64,000 bases of DNA. Source: Prunus persica. Its lineage: Eukaryota > Streptophyta > Magnoliopsida > Rosales > Rosaceae. The first letter of the stretch is position 1; each line of letters begins with the position of its first letter. A program made the translations under genes and the position numbers. The DNA lies in the NCBI RefSeq assembly GCF_000346465.2, contig NC_034014.1, forward strand, positions 13,203,782 through 13,267,781, given 5' to 3'. The notes beneath the pieces are model-generated. The model did not search any database, was not told where the DNA came from, and was given only the letters and a program-made list of their open reading frames with translations. Positions 22,575-34,400 of the stretch are shown here, in pieces.

Positions 22575-24205
22575 GACAGAGTATTCATCCCGATACATAC
22601 TTAGGAATTTTCCCCCATTTTGTTTGAATTTTACTATATTTTTTACGATTTTCTGAAAAAAAAAGGGAATAAAATACACACGGAATGCCAAGTGGTGGAG
22701 TTGGTGTGGAGAGCTGCAGACCTCAGTGACACGCGGCGCATTCCCATGCCGCCACACGCCCCTTTTCAAATTTTTTATTCATTGCCAATTAAATATTAAT
22801 TTAAAAGTCGAATTTAAGGGAGAAAAATTCTAGAAAAAAATCCTCCGGACTCGTGACGACATTTCCTTCCATGAAATATTTGGAAAAAGGCCGCGTCATA
22901 TAAATATCCATACGGAATTAATGTGATCGAACAAATAAGAGTCTAGGGTTTGAAAAGTGTACTAGTGTTTTGATTTGCATCATCCAACACTAGGGTTTGT
23001 TCCTTAATTTTAGTTTTCCCTCACACCAAAATCCGTTATTCTACTTTCAGTACGAAGTATTCATCCCAATACATACTTAGGAATTTCCCCCCTTTTTTTT
23101 TGAATTTCCTGTATTTTTTACGATTTTCTGAAGAAAAAAAAAGGAATAAAATACACACGGAATGCGAAGTGGTGGAGCTGGAGTGGGAAGCTGCAAACCT
23201 CAGTGGCACGCGGCTCATTCCCATGCCACCACACGCCCCTTTTCAAATTTTTTATTCATTTCCAATTAAATATTTATTTAAAAATCGAATTTAATGTGGA
23301 AAAATTCCATAAAAAATCCTCCGGACTCATGACGACATTTCCTTCCATGAAATATCCGAAAAAAGACTGCGTCATATAAATATCCATGCAGAATTAATGT
23401 GATCGAACAAATAAGAGTCTAGGGTTTGAAAAGTGTACTAGTGTTTTGATTTGCATCATCCAACACTAGGGTTTGTTCCCTAATTTTATTTTTTCCTCAC
23501 ACCAAAATCCGATATTCTACTTTCAGTACGAAGTATCATCCCGATACATACTTAGGAATTTCCCCCCATTTTTTCTGAATTTCCTGTATTTTTTACGATT
23601 TTATGAAAAAAAGGAATAAAATACACACGGAACGCCAAGTGGCGGAGCTGGAGTGGGAAGCTGCAGACCTCAGCGACACGTGGCGCATTCCCATGCAGCC
23701 ACACGCCCCTTTCAACTTTTTTATTCATTTTCAATTAAATATTCATTTAAAAATTGAATTTAAGGGGGTAAAATTGCAGAAAAAATCCTCCGGACTCGTG
23801 ACGACATTTCCTTCCATGAAATATCCGGAAAAAGGCCGCGTCATATAAATATCCATACGGAATTAATGTGATCGAACAAATAAGAGTCTAGGGTTTGAAA
23901 AGTGTACTAGTGTTTTGATTTGCATCATCCAACACTAGGGTTTGTTCCCTAATTTTATTTTTCCCTCACACCAAAATCCGTTATTCTACTTTCAGTACGA
24001 AGTATTCAGCTCGATACATACTTAGGAATTTCCCCCCATTTTTTTTTTCTGAATTTTCTGTATTTTTTATGATTTTCTGGAAAAAAAAAAGGAATAAAAT
24101 ACACACGGAATGCCAAGTGGCGGAGCTAGAGTGGGAAGCTGCAGACCTCAACGACACGCGGTGCATTCCTATGCCGCCACACGCCCCTTTTCCATTTTAA
24201 TTTTT
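22575..24205 (+). repeat. 473-bp tandem array, 3.4 copies, promoter-like
   Basis: The marker ACATACTTAGGAATTT occurs at about 22595, 23071, 23546 and 24016 (steps 476, 475 and 470 bp). Each full unit contains a GC-rich block (ACGCGGCGCATTCCCATGCC type), a TATA-like GTCATATAAATATCC (near 22896, 23371 and 23840) and then a leader-like TAGGGTTTGAAAAGTG. The last unit stops before the TATA. Position just ahead of the plus-strand GRF zinc-finger gene suggests duplicated promoters. Confidence 0.85.
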
Positions 24206-24525
24206 GTCTTACTCATATTTTCATTTGATAAACGCCTTTAAGGCTATGGTTTAGGGTAAAAAAATTATTAAAAATTCCCCACAGCAATGCTTTTTATTTT
24301 CCCGCTCATGTATTAGGGTAAAAAATATAAAACAATATTCAATTTTGGAATTTCCCGCTCACGGATTGTCGAGACCAAAAAAGGTGAATTCAAACTTCAA
24401 ACTCCATATATGTTTCGACCAAATAATAAAATCCAATTCCTTTTCAGAATCGGAGGAAAATAATTTGGGGGTTTTGACCAAATATTTGGAAGGGTATAAT
24501 TCTTATGTTTTCTTCATTTTCAACT

Positions 24526-25016
24526 ATGGGCAAAGCGATGTCGATTTCTTTCAAACACCGAAGCAAAGAGGTGTCGGCACTGCAATGCTGAGATGATGAA
24601 GCTAATTTCCAAATCCGAAAGGAATCTGGGCAGACCGTATCGGAAGTGCTTCACAACATATGTAAGTATAATCTTCCCAAACCTCGTATGTAAAACCAAA
24701 TAAGCTGTATATAGTAAACAGTAATCCCAAACTGAAACTACTCCAGATAAAAGCATATGGTCTGACATTGTAATCCCAGACTAAAAAATGTAGTTTTGTT
24801 TTGTTTTTTTTATAGGGAGCTACAAGGTGTAGTGGCTATGAATGGGTGACAGCAGCCAACACCCCAAATGAATCTGACATTCAAAACCATGTGGATGTGA
24901 AGGAACTTAATGCATATGCTGAAGTAATCCGTATACTGAAGGGCATTCATAAAATCTTCCTACTGCTGGTAGTTCTGTCATTTATGAATTTGACTGTTAA
25001 ATTGATGAAAAAGTAA
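24526..25016 (+). CDS. GRF-type zinc-finger protein with C-terminal membrane segment
   Basis: Two exons. Exon 1 ends at 24661 (GTAAGT donor); exon 2 runs 24816-25016 after a TATAG acceptor; the phase is preserved. The joined frame reads CRHCNAEMMKLISKSERNLG then RPYRKC, the Cys-x2-Cys ... NxGRxYxxC pattern of GRF zinc fingers. EWVT follows, then a helical stretch and a C-terminal hydrophobic segment (IFLLLVVLSFMNLTV) ending in KK. Small proteins of this type are common in plant genomes and often lie in transposons. ATGs at 24526 and 24538 are in a different frame from the zinc finger (which is in frame from about 24542), so either the start is upstream or a small indel near 24567 broke the 5' end. 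Function unknown; GRF fingers can bind single-stranded nucleic acid. Confidence 0.55.
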
Positions 25017-25686
25017 GAAATGTTTTGGGTTTAAGTATATGTTTTGTAATTTTGTAATCCGGACAGCTACATATAAGACGTGTTTGGAAATGTAGAAATA
25101 TAATTACGCCTTCAGCACAATTAGTCAATGACAAACTTCAACATTTCATATGCCTGCATCTTAACTTCACAATCGTGTTTGCCCTAAACAAGATACATTA
25201 CTATTTATTCGACATTTGAAAAGAATCATGCACCATTTAGGGTTCGGGTTCAGCATACTGTCAACAATATGTGTTGAGGGTTTCATACAGCTTGTATTTG
25301 AACAAAATACAAAAACTAATTCTTTAATTGTAAGTGAAAAGGGGGAGTTGGATCATAAAGAAGACTTTGTTCCTTAACAAACAAGAAAACTACCTTTTCA
25401 AAACCTTACTAAAATAGAAAGGGGAAAGAAGCGCTTAAGCATTGGAAGAAAGCTCTTCAAGCTTCCCTTATATTATTATAGAAAGGTTTGTTTTCTAACT
25501 CGTGAATATAAGGTCTGTTACCAACAAAATTTCCCACCCGGTTAAATTAACTTTGCAAGTTCATATACTACACTACACCCACCCAGTTAAAAACTTTGCA
25601 AGTTATAGTATCTCCTAATGAATCACAGCTACCAATATCCCTGCAACAACTATACAACGAGCTTCAACCGTTAGAAGGGCATGGCG
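25017..25686. other. MULE interior, no gene seen
   Basis: AT-rich. The right edge may hold the degenerate C-terminal end of the minus-strand Ulp1-like gene. Confidence 0.4.
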
Positions 25687-28591
25687 TCATGGGAAATCTT
25701 GGCTATGTCTACATTCGAGGTCAGAAACTCGCAGTATTTGAGGATGTACATCCCACAGTCGCTCTTGAAACATATCGAAGAAGCTGTTATTCGTTGTACA
25801 ACAAATCCATTTCATAAGACAATCCTTCAGGTGGAATATTACTAATACGCCTACTGGTTGGGGTGCATCCATGATGCGAATAACTGGCCACTCACTTTTT
25901 AGAAGTAGACCGTCGTCGATATATCTAGATTCCTTTAACAACCGGGACAACATTTTCCCCACCGGCTACACGGCCCGTTCGATGGCTTGAGTTCTGCACA
26001 GATCTACTTTTGAATGATATGCCCTTATCTCACAATCTTTTAAATCAACAACAATTAAGATCCAGGGCTTCTGCCTTTGTAGGTTGAAGGGCAAACAAAC
26101 GCAATTCACAGATGACCATGATTTAGCCAACTTAGGCCCTTCGCCCTTGACCATTCCCAGTTGTACCCTTGTTGTGCTGCCTGTCCTCCTTTCCCACATA
26201 CGCCTTCATTTGCTTGTAATCCAAGGCAACACATTTCTGCATAGTGGCACACGAGTTATGCATCATAACGGATACCAAATTTGAAAATAAACAATGCTTA
26301 AGAAATAATACAGACCTGAAAAGTGGTGTCTAGTATCGTCCAGAACCTACCTAGTTGCTAGAGCTCTCATGGCGCTCCCGTAGCAAAAGCAAGGCTATGT
26401 TTATGTTCTACATAAAAGGGTTGTTTCCATTATTAAATCAATAAATCACTACATAGCATGGGCATTTCGACAAAATCCCAAATCAATCAATGCTTACTGA
26501 GTCATCCAACCAACCATCCTTGGTCAGCAATCGAACAAAGAACATAACCGCACATGTGAACTATATTTGTGAATCATTATTATTATCAACTCCGTTTCAC
26601 CATGCATTCAATAACTAATCATAATAAACCATTTACATTTCACTAAGGATGGGTAGTGGGAACTTACTTTTCTTCTTGTCCCCATTCCAGTAGAATTTCG
26701 CAACCTCCAAAAGGGAATCGCGAGGAACAGGCCTGAGGGGGTCAGCAATTGTGTCCTCCGAAATATTGGGAATCTCCTGACCTGTCCACGGAGTTTCCCT
26801 TACCACTGCCCTTCGCCTCTTCATCGCAGGGCCAAAAATCTCACTCTTTCCCCGACCCTTCTTTTGCCGGACCCCAACTATAACATCTTTGCCACATTCA
26901 CCCTCAGCAGTGGACATGTCAATCTTTCGAGGAGGATTCGTAAGATATTTAACAAGGGTGAGACACACCACACCCGGATCACCCCAATTTATATCCGGGG
27001 GTGTATATTGCACCTCTTCTTTAGCATTTTGTACACACTGCTCTCTCGATTCGGCTACTCCATCATCCTCAGTTTTATCACTCTCCTCTCCAGCATCCTC
27101 AGTCTTTTGACTCTTCTCTCTAGTATCCTCATCCTCAGTCTTCTGACTCTTCTCTCCAGCATCCTCAGTCTTATTCCTCTCATCTCCAGCATCCTTAGTC
27201 TTATTCCTCTCCGCTCCAGCATCCCCAGTCTTCCTCGCGTCTGCATGACTGGTACACTTTTCCAAGCATAAAACTCTATTCTCTAGCTGACCCTTCTCAC
27301 GGTGCAATACTGCAACCTCATTCCTCAACTGCCGCACAACAGAGTTTAACTCATCAAGATCCTTACATACCCGCCGACCTACACTGGTTGCATCACATTC
27401 AGGAACATGTGAACCCTAACTCCAATACGGTTGGCTCATCTCCAATTGACTTGGTCGTAAAAGGCGTAGTATAACAGGTTATCAAACACATTGAGTTAAC
27501 AGGTCATACATAATACTAAACAGCTTTCTTCATGAAATGAACTTAGTACTGAAATAAATTATTAACTACACACCTGTTTGCTTTGAAATATATAAGCGTT
27601 CAGCTTTCTAAACTCAGGCACTTTATCCGTGGATTCCCACTGGCAAATTCGAAGGACTAATGCAGGTTCCTCGATCCGCTTACAATATCTAAGGAGGGGG
27701 AATTCCCAATTCAGCAATTAATTCATACACTCAAATCTACAACAAATAGATTATCAAAGTCAGTACTTAATTACGAACTAAAATTTTACAAACACTAATT
27801 TTGAACTACATCATACCTGGAGAGCATAGCTCAATCCCTTTATACTCCATCCAGGTATGTTAATTCTTTTAGGCTTTTCAACTTCCACATTTTTCTTCCC
27901 TTTTCTCACTGAACTCCGCACCGCCTTTTTTCCCTTTTTCTGCCCTTTTCCCTTCCCATCATTCTCTTCATCACTCTTTTTCTTCCTGGGAGCAAAAAAC
28001 AAAGAATCTTGCAGAAACTCAAAAGATATAGATCCCCACGGATAATTGTTGAATTCGTCCATTTTATGAACCAAATGTAAGTACTCCTCGTTTATTTTCA
28101 CATTTTGGGGTTTACCCATTATCACAAACTCCACAAAATACAGCAGTCCCAATTTGAACCCTCGCTTCCTCTTTCGGACTTTAGGAATGCATTTTCTAAG
28201 TCAGTGCAAGTAATGTCATAAATCGATTATGAGGATCCCCCCCGGATGTTATGTCAGGCTCTGTTCCACATTTCAGACCACTTATAAAACAAAAATCCTT
28301 TACACTGAATTGAGCAACATTAGACCCTATTACATAACTAAGGCCCAGCATGTCCTTAACACCAAGTCCTCCGACTCGCCAGAGTGCCAGAGCATGCACA
28401 ATTTGACCACTAAATGCAATTTTATGGAGGCCCAACAGGTGCCCAAAACAGCTCTCTCTAAATCTTTTCATAAGCGACTCACTGAAATGTGCCCCAAAAT
28501 TATACAGGACTGAATTTGCCGAACACAAATTATTCACCCACGCAGCATAGACCTCTAACTCCGGCAAACAAAGTTCAAACCCACATTCCAT
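25687..28591 (-). pseudogene. DUF1985 / Ulp1-like protease gene of MULE type, decayed
   Basis: Minus-strand blocks in order. 28591-28196: DUF1985-type region (FGHLLGLHKIAFSGQIVHAL and FCFISGLKCG). 28152-27811: lysine-rich linker. 27337-26633: a coiled start, then tandem acidic repeats of the KTEDAGE type, then a basic segment. 26199-25687: C48 (Ulp1) peptidase-like region with a stop at 25966. Ulp1 enzymes cleave SUMO with a His-Asp-Cys triad. Here the expected HW is PW (QRQKPWILIVVDLKD), the expected YDS is YHS, and the Gln-to-Cys loop is shortened (DAPQPVGVLVIFHLKD) with no DCG. All three catalytic positions therefore appear lost. Gaps between blocks would be introns or broken frames. Known as cargo of plant MULEs. 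Confidence 0.7.
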
Positions 28592-28639
28592 TTTATAACT
28601 GCAACAAACACCTTTTGTTTAAGAAACAGAAGTGATACC

Positions 28640-29070
28640 TGCTCACAAAATTATGAACACATTAACATACATAAGTGATACCTACTCACAATATTATCTA
28701 CACATCTTCATCACATTAAGATACATAATGAATACCTACAAACACTATTTTCAACACATTCACATACATAATGGATACCTACTAACACTATTTTCGACAT
28801 ATTAAGATGCAAACTGATACATTATTTTCAACTCATTAACATACATAATTAATACCTACAAACACTATTTTCAAACATTCAGATACATAATGGATACATA
28901 CTAACACTATTTTTAACATATTAAGATACAACACTGATACACTATTTTCAACTCATTAAGATGCATAATTTTCACCTACAAACACTATTTTCAACACATT
29001 AACACACAGAACTGATACCTACTAACACTATTTTCAACACATTAACATACATAATTGATACCTACTACAA
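28640..29070. repeat. Degenerate minisatellite of about 40 bp, roughly ten copies
   Basis: Units combine ACACTATTTTCAACACATTA, ACATACATAAT and TGATACCTAC. Copies vary in length and sequence. The array lies immediately upstream of the DUF1985 exon on the minus strand, possibly in its 5' region or an intron. Confidence 0.7.
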
Positions 29071-30029
29071 GATGCATTGATCCTTTTGCATCCCAAATCA
29101 TCTCATATTCACAGTTAAGATTCAATTTTCTCTCTTCTGCGTTCTACTTCTAATGGTACTTATTCTTTGTTTTCCAAACCCCATTAAATCCCTAAAATGA
29201 TGCCATACACTTACACCACTAGATGGGCAAAGCAGGATTACAATGACCAACACATGAAGGTTCTTGGAATTTTAAGAAATGACAACAAGCAAGCACAATG
29301 CAAAAAAAAAAAGGAACAACCAACAACTGTGAATCTACACTTCAACAAATTACCACAATAAATTGCGATAAAAAGACAACCCAACTTTTGGAAAAAGTAA
29401 ATAATATTTAAACCGCAGAAATACTTTAAAAATTAGTTACTATGCTTCAACAAATTACTAGAAACTAGAAAAAGACGCAAAAAAACAACTTAAGCAAATT
29501 TATATTTTTGCAAACACAACTACTACAGAGACAGACTACTCTTACCCAGAAAATCAAAGCCTAAAATCCTACACCAGAGACAGACTACTCTTACCTAGAA
29601 AATCAATGCCCTAAAATCCTAAACATTATTTAAACATTAACTGAATGCAATATAACATGCAAACTTTAATATGAATGAAAGAGAGGGAATTCGAGAGAAA
29701 TGTACCTTCTCAGACGTTCAAATGAGAAATATTAGATGAGGGAGGAAGCGAAAGAGACAGAGTACACCAAGGAGTTTCTGCGACAAGATAAATACACAAA
29801 TTTATGTATGGTAGGTATTTTGGGTGTTTAAGGTTGATTCATAAATTCATAAATTCATCAATTTTTAACAAGAAAGGCGCGACTGGCCACTGTCAAGAAG
29901 AAGAAAGGCGCATTTTTTCGAAACAGGCGTGACTTGACACTTGGGCTAAGGGAAACTGCAGCCTTCCTGTTTTTACCTAAACTTGCTTTTTCTCTTTAAC
30001 CGTTCAGATAATTTGGATGGCTAGATTTG
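29071..30029. other. Right end of the MULE, no gene seen
   Basis: AT-rich noncoding sequence. A 47-bp segment containing CAGAGACAGACTACTCTTACC occurs twice (about 29525 and 29577). A minus-strand leader for the Ulp1-like gene could lie here. Confidence 0.4.
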
Positions 30030-30064
30030 ATTCTCATATAACGTTCGCACATAAGCGTTCTCAC
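30030..30064 (-). repeat. Right terminal inverted repeat of the MULE candidate
   Basis: Read on the minus strand it starts GTGAGAACGCTTATGTGC, as does the left end at 7015. Confidence 0.7.
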
Positions 30065-30910
30065 TAGATAACCGCCCTTTAGCTCTGCCAAACCTTGTCC
30101 ACAACGCACTATACTTTTCTGATTTGAACCCATATCTCAAGTCAAGTGGCTGCTGTCTCTTCCTTTAATGGGTGAATGAACTTAACCCCGGCCCAATTCG
30201 TGATAGTTGGATAGAGGCACACATATGGATGCACATCTCTGAAGTCAGTGTCAAGTTCAAGGACTACACACTCACACAAGGTTGGTGTGGTATGTATATG
30301 GAGTTTTTGGATCGAGGGCTTAAAAAGCAACTTAAAATGCATGGCCCAACATAATGGCTGATTAGAATTGTGTGCATGGCAACAACGTTATCATTCCTTA
30401 GAGATGAAGATGAAGAAAAATAGGTCTCTCTCTCACGTAGTGAAATTGCATAACTAGGGACGGTTATGAGTTCACAGGAAGTGATCTCTTTAGCTCTTTT
30501 TTTTTTTGGACGAAAAATCTCTTTAGCTCTTATTAAGGAACAAGAAGATGAACAAAAACTTGTGGTGCAAGAGCATCAATGGTGTTTGTACATGATACTA
30601 CTACAACTAAAAGACTTCCTCATGAGTCTGCACACTACTACAAATTTGGTCTTGGATAACACTTCCATTGCTATTGGGGCCCCACCTTTGAGTTATTTTT
30701 TTGTTTTTTTTGTTTTTGGTCAGAATGCATCCTTTGAATTATTAATATATATTTTTTTTGAGTTTCTGATAAAAATAATAAAAACATCCTTTGAATTGTT
30801 GTTGTTATTGTTTATTTGTTGGGCTTTTTTCTAATGAAAGTTCTGTTGACCCAAAAATAAAAATAAAATGGCGCCGGTCATGCTTGTTTGGTCGAACGTA
30901 TGAGTGTTTC
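30065..30910. other. Upstream region of the TNL gene, no gene seen
   Basis: Noncoding sequence between the MULE candidate and the TNL promoter duplication. Contains several T- and A-rich runs. No supported ORF. Confidence 0.4.
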
Positions 30911-31182
30911 TTAGCAGGAAGTTGTGGGGTAATTTCCTGCAGCGTTTAATATATATATATTTCGTAATCAGGGAAATTAATCTCTCTGCAACTTGTTTCT
31001 TGATCTAGAGGTAATCCCACTGACTTATCCTTGGAGAATTCTTTTCTTAGCAGGAAGTTGTGGGGTAATTTCCTGCAGCGTTTAATATATATATATTTCG
31101 TAATCAAGGAAATTAATCTCTCTGCAACTTGTTTCTTGATCTATAGGTAATCCCACTGACTTATCCTTGGAGAATTCTCTAT
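30911..31182 (+). repeat. 136-bp tandem duplication in the TNL promoter/5' leader
   Basis: Unit 1 (30911-31046) and unit 2 (31047-31182) begin TTAGCAGGAAGTTGTGGGG and differ at about two positions. Each carries an AT-rich TATA-like TTTAATATATATATATTTCG. The ATG of the TNL gene lies about 245 bp downstream, so two promoter or leader copies precede it. Confidence 0.9.
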
Positions 31183-31425
31183 CAAAAACACCATAGCGGT
31201 ACTGTCCCTCTAACTTAATTATTAATAATTATCATACAGTCCTAATCTCTTATACCTCTATTGTAGAAAAAGATCATTAAGTTGTATTTTCTCGTATCAC
31301 GATGTCAACTAATTTGCATGTTCTTTTGAATATATATGTGCTGTGTGGATTTGCAGGCTGTGAATTGTATATAGATAGATCCAGGTGCACATTTGCATAT
31401 TTTGACTTGTGAGTTTGCACAGGTT

Positions 31426-34400
31426 ATGGATGAAAAGTATGATGTGTTTCTTAGTTTCAGAGGTGAGGACACCCGCAATACTTTTACCAGCCATCTTCAT
31501 GCTGCTTTACTTGGGAAGAAAGTTGAGACCTACATAGATTACAGAATCGAGAGAGGAGATAAAATTGCTCCTGCCCTTCTCGAAGCAATCGAGAAATCAA
31601 AGCTTTCGGTTATTATTTTCTCAAAAAACTATGCTTCTTCCACTTGGTGTCTGGATGAACTTGTGCATATACTAAAATGCAAGGAAAGAGATGGGCAGTT
31701 TGTTATACCGATTTTTTATGACATTAATCCATCACATGTACGAAAACAGCAGGGTAGTTTTGCAGATGCATTTGCTCAACATGAAGAACGTTTCAAGGAC
31801 AATATGGACAAGGTTCACAAGTGGAGGCTTGCTTTGAGGAAAGCAGCCAAAATATCAGGGTTTGATGATTCAAACAAAATTGGGTAATTAACTCTCTGTA
31901 ACTTGTATTAATTCCTATTTGTGACCGTTTGATTTAGTAGATTATCACTTCATGAGTACTTACTAACCATTGGTTGTTCTTCATATAATCATATATTTCA
32001 GGCTGGAGTCTGATTTAGTTAAGACAGTGGTGAAAGATATTTTGACCAAATTGAATCGCAAAACATCAAGTGATTTAAAGGGCTTGGTTGGAATTGAAAG
32101 CCGCATTGAGGAAATCGAATCGTTATTATGCATTGATTCACAAGATGTTTGCAGTGTTGGTGTTTGGGGCATGGGTGGTATTGGCAAGACCACTCTTGCT
32201 GATGCTATATTTCACCAAATCTCTTCTAAATTTGAAGCTTCTTGTTTTCTTGCAAATGTTAGGGTGAAATCAGAAGAAAAAGATGGACTAATTCACTTGC
32301 GAAATACACTTGTTCGGAAGATATTAGATGATGAGAATCTAAATATCGACACTCCATCTATAGGATCAGATCTTGTTAGAAAGAGGCTAGGTCGGACAAA
32401 GGTCCTCATTGTTCTTGATGATGTGGATGACTCAAGCCAAATAGAACTTTTAGCTGGAGATCATGCTCGCTTTGGCCCCGGAAGCAGAATCATTATAACA
32501 ACTAGAGATAGGAGCCTTCTTAAGAAAACTGTTGAAGATGATAAGATATACAAGGTTAAGGCATTAACACGTGATGAAGCTCTTCAGCTTTTTCATTTGA
32601 ATGCTTTCAAAAATAACACTCCTAGAGGAGATTACACAGAGTTGGCCCAAAAGGTGGTAGGTTATGCTGGAGGCATTCCATTAGCTGTTCAAATTTTAGG
32701 TTCCTCATTCATTCAATGTGAGAGGAAAGAAGATTGGCTAGATGAATTGATCAATTTGAAAACATTTCTAAGCAAAAAAATCCAGAAAGTGTTGAGGCTA
32801 AATTTTGATGGATTAGAAGAAAATGAGAAGGAGATATTTCTTGATATAGCATGTTTTGATAAAGTGCAGACATTGTATATTGTCAAAAGAATGTTAGATG
32901 CTAGTGGTTTCTCTGTAGCGGGAATTAGAGTTCTTAGTGATAAGTCTCTCATATCAGTTTCAGAAAACATGACCATAGAAATGCATGATTTGCTACAAGA
33001 CATGGGCAAGGAAATTGTTCGCGAACAATGTATTGAAGAGCCCGGAAAACGCAGTAGGTTGTTCATGGCTGAAGATGTCTATCGCGTGTTGAAAAACAAT
33101 ACAGTAAGAGCCATAGTCCTTCACTTTCTTAAAAATTAAAAAATATGAACTTTCTATGAAAAGATACCTAGGAGAAACTCTTTTGTTATAAATAAGTTAG
33201 ATGCCTCCAAATGTAACAAAGTTCTTGTTTTTTATTGTTTTGACATTTGTACTTTGCTCTTGATTGTCAGGGAACTGCAACGGTTCAAGCCATATTCATG
33301 AACATGTCTGAGATTGGACCGCTACACTCGAATCGTGCATACTTCAAAAGGATGTATAATCTAAGATTGCTTAATGTTGATAATTCTAGCTTTGGGAATT
33401 ACTGGGAATTAGATGTTTCTCTTCCAAATTCTCTTCGTTATCTTTGCTGGGTGGGATATCAATTGGAATCTTTGCCATCAGAATTTTCTCCAGAAAATCT
33501 TGTTGAGCTTCGAATGTCCTACAGCAATGTTGAACTACTTTGGAATGAAGACCAGGTAGGTCTATATGTTTATTTTAGTTCTTGTAGAAAATGTGGTGTG
33601 GAAAGTTATTCAGGCTAAGTTTTTAATTCTTGTCATTTCTCTCTAATTTGTTACAGAATCTTGGGAATTTAAAAGTACTTGATCTTAGTTACTCCAGAAA
33701 TCTTACTGAAGTTCCAGATTTCTCTCAGAGTCATAAACTTGAGTATATAAATCTTGAGGGCTGCACAAGTTTGGTTCAAATTCCTTCTTGTTGCCAATAT
33801 CTTGACAAGCTGACTTATCTTAACCTGGGAGGCTGCTCGAATCTCGAATCGCTTCCAGAGATGCCAGGAAATATTGAATACTTAGATATGAGTAGCACTG
33901 CAATAAAGGAAATGCCTTCATCAGTGTGGTCTAATGAAAAAATATCTTGCTTGGATATTCAATGGTGTAAAGACCTTAAGAATCTACCCAGCAGCAGTTG
34001 TAAGCTGAAATTATGTAATTTGAGTTTCCAGGGCTGTTCATCTCTTGGCAAGTTTTCGGAGCTTCCCAGCAATATAATGGAGTTAGAGTTGTCTGAGACA
34101 GCAATAAAAGTATTGCCCTCATCAATCGAGAATCTCTCTTGTCTCAAGAAAATTGTACTGCAAAATTGTGGAAGGTTTGTAAGTCTCCCAACGAGCTTTT
34201 GTAAGTTGAATTCTCTTGAGAGACTTGATTTCACTGGTTGCTTCAAATTTGAATACTTCCCAGAAATCTTGGAGCCTATGGAACATCTAAACTTTCTTAG
34301 TTTATCACAAACAGCGGTTAAAGAGCTACCCTCGTCGATTGACAATCTAATGGGGCTTCAAACATTACAGCTCTATGGGTGCAAAAACCTTAAGTTTGTC

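Larger units (their letters stand above)
7015..30064. mobile_element. Giant composite Mutator-like element (candidate, 23 kb)
   Basis: The two ends match as an inverted repeat (7015-7049 against 30030-30064, 32 of 35 bases). Between them lie a FAR1-type MULE transposase pseudogene and a DUF1985/Ulp1-like protease gene, the latter a known cargo of some plant MULEs (Kaonashi-type in Arabidopsis, CUMULE in melon). Two related small proteins, a GRF zinc-finger gene, an F-box remnant and several tandem arrays are also enclosed. Subtracting the nested LTR element and its duplicated CAATA leaves about 17.0 kb. No matching 9-bp target duplication is visible at the outer edges (7006-7014 versus 30065-30073), so the ends may belong to one old element with mutated flanks or to two related elements. 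Confidence 0.55.
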
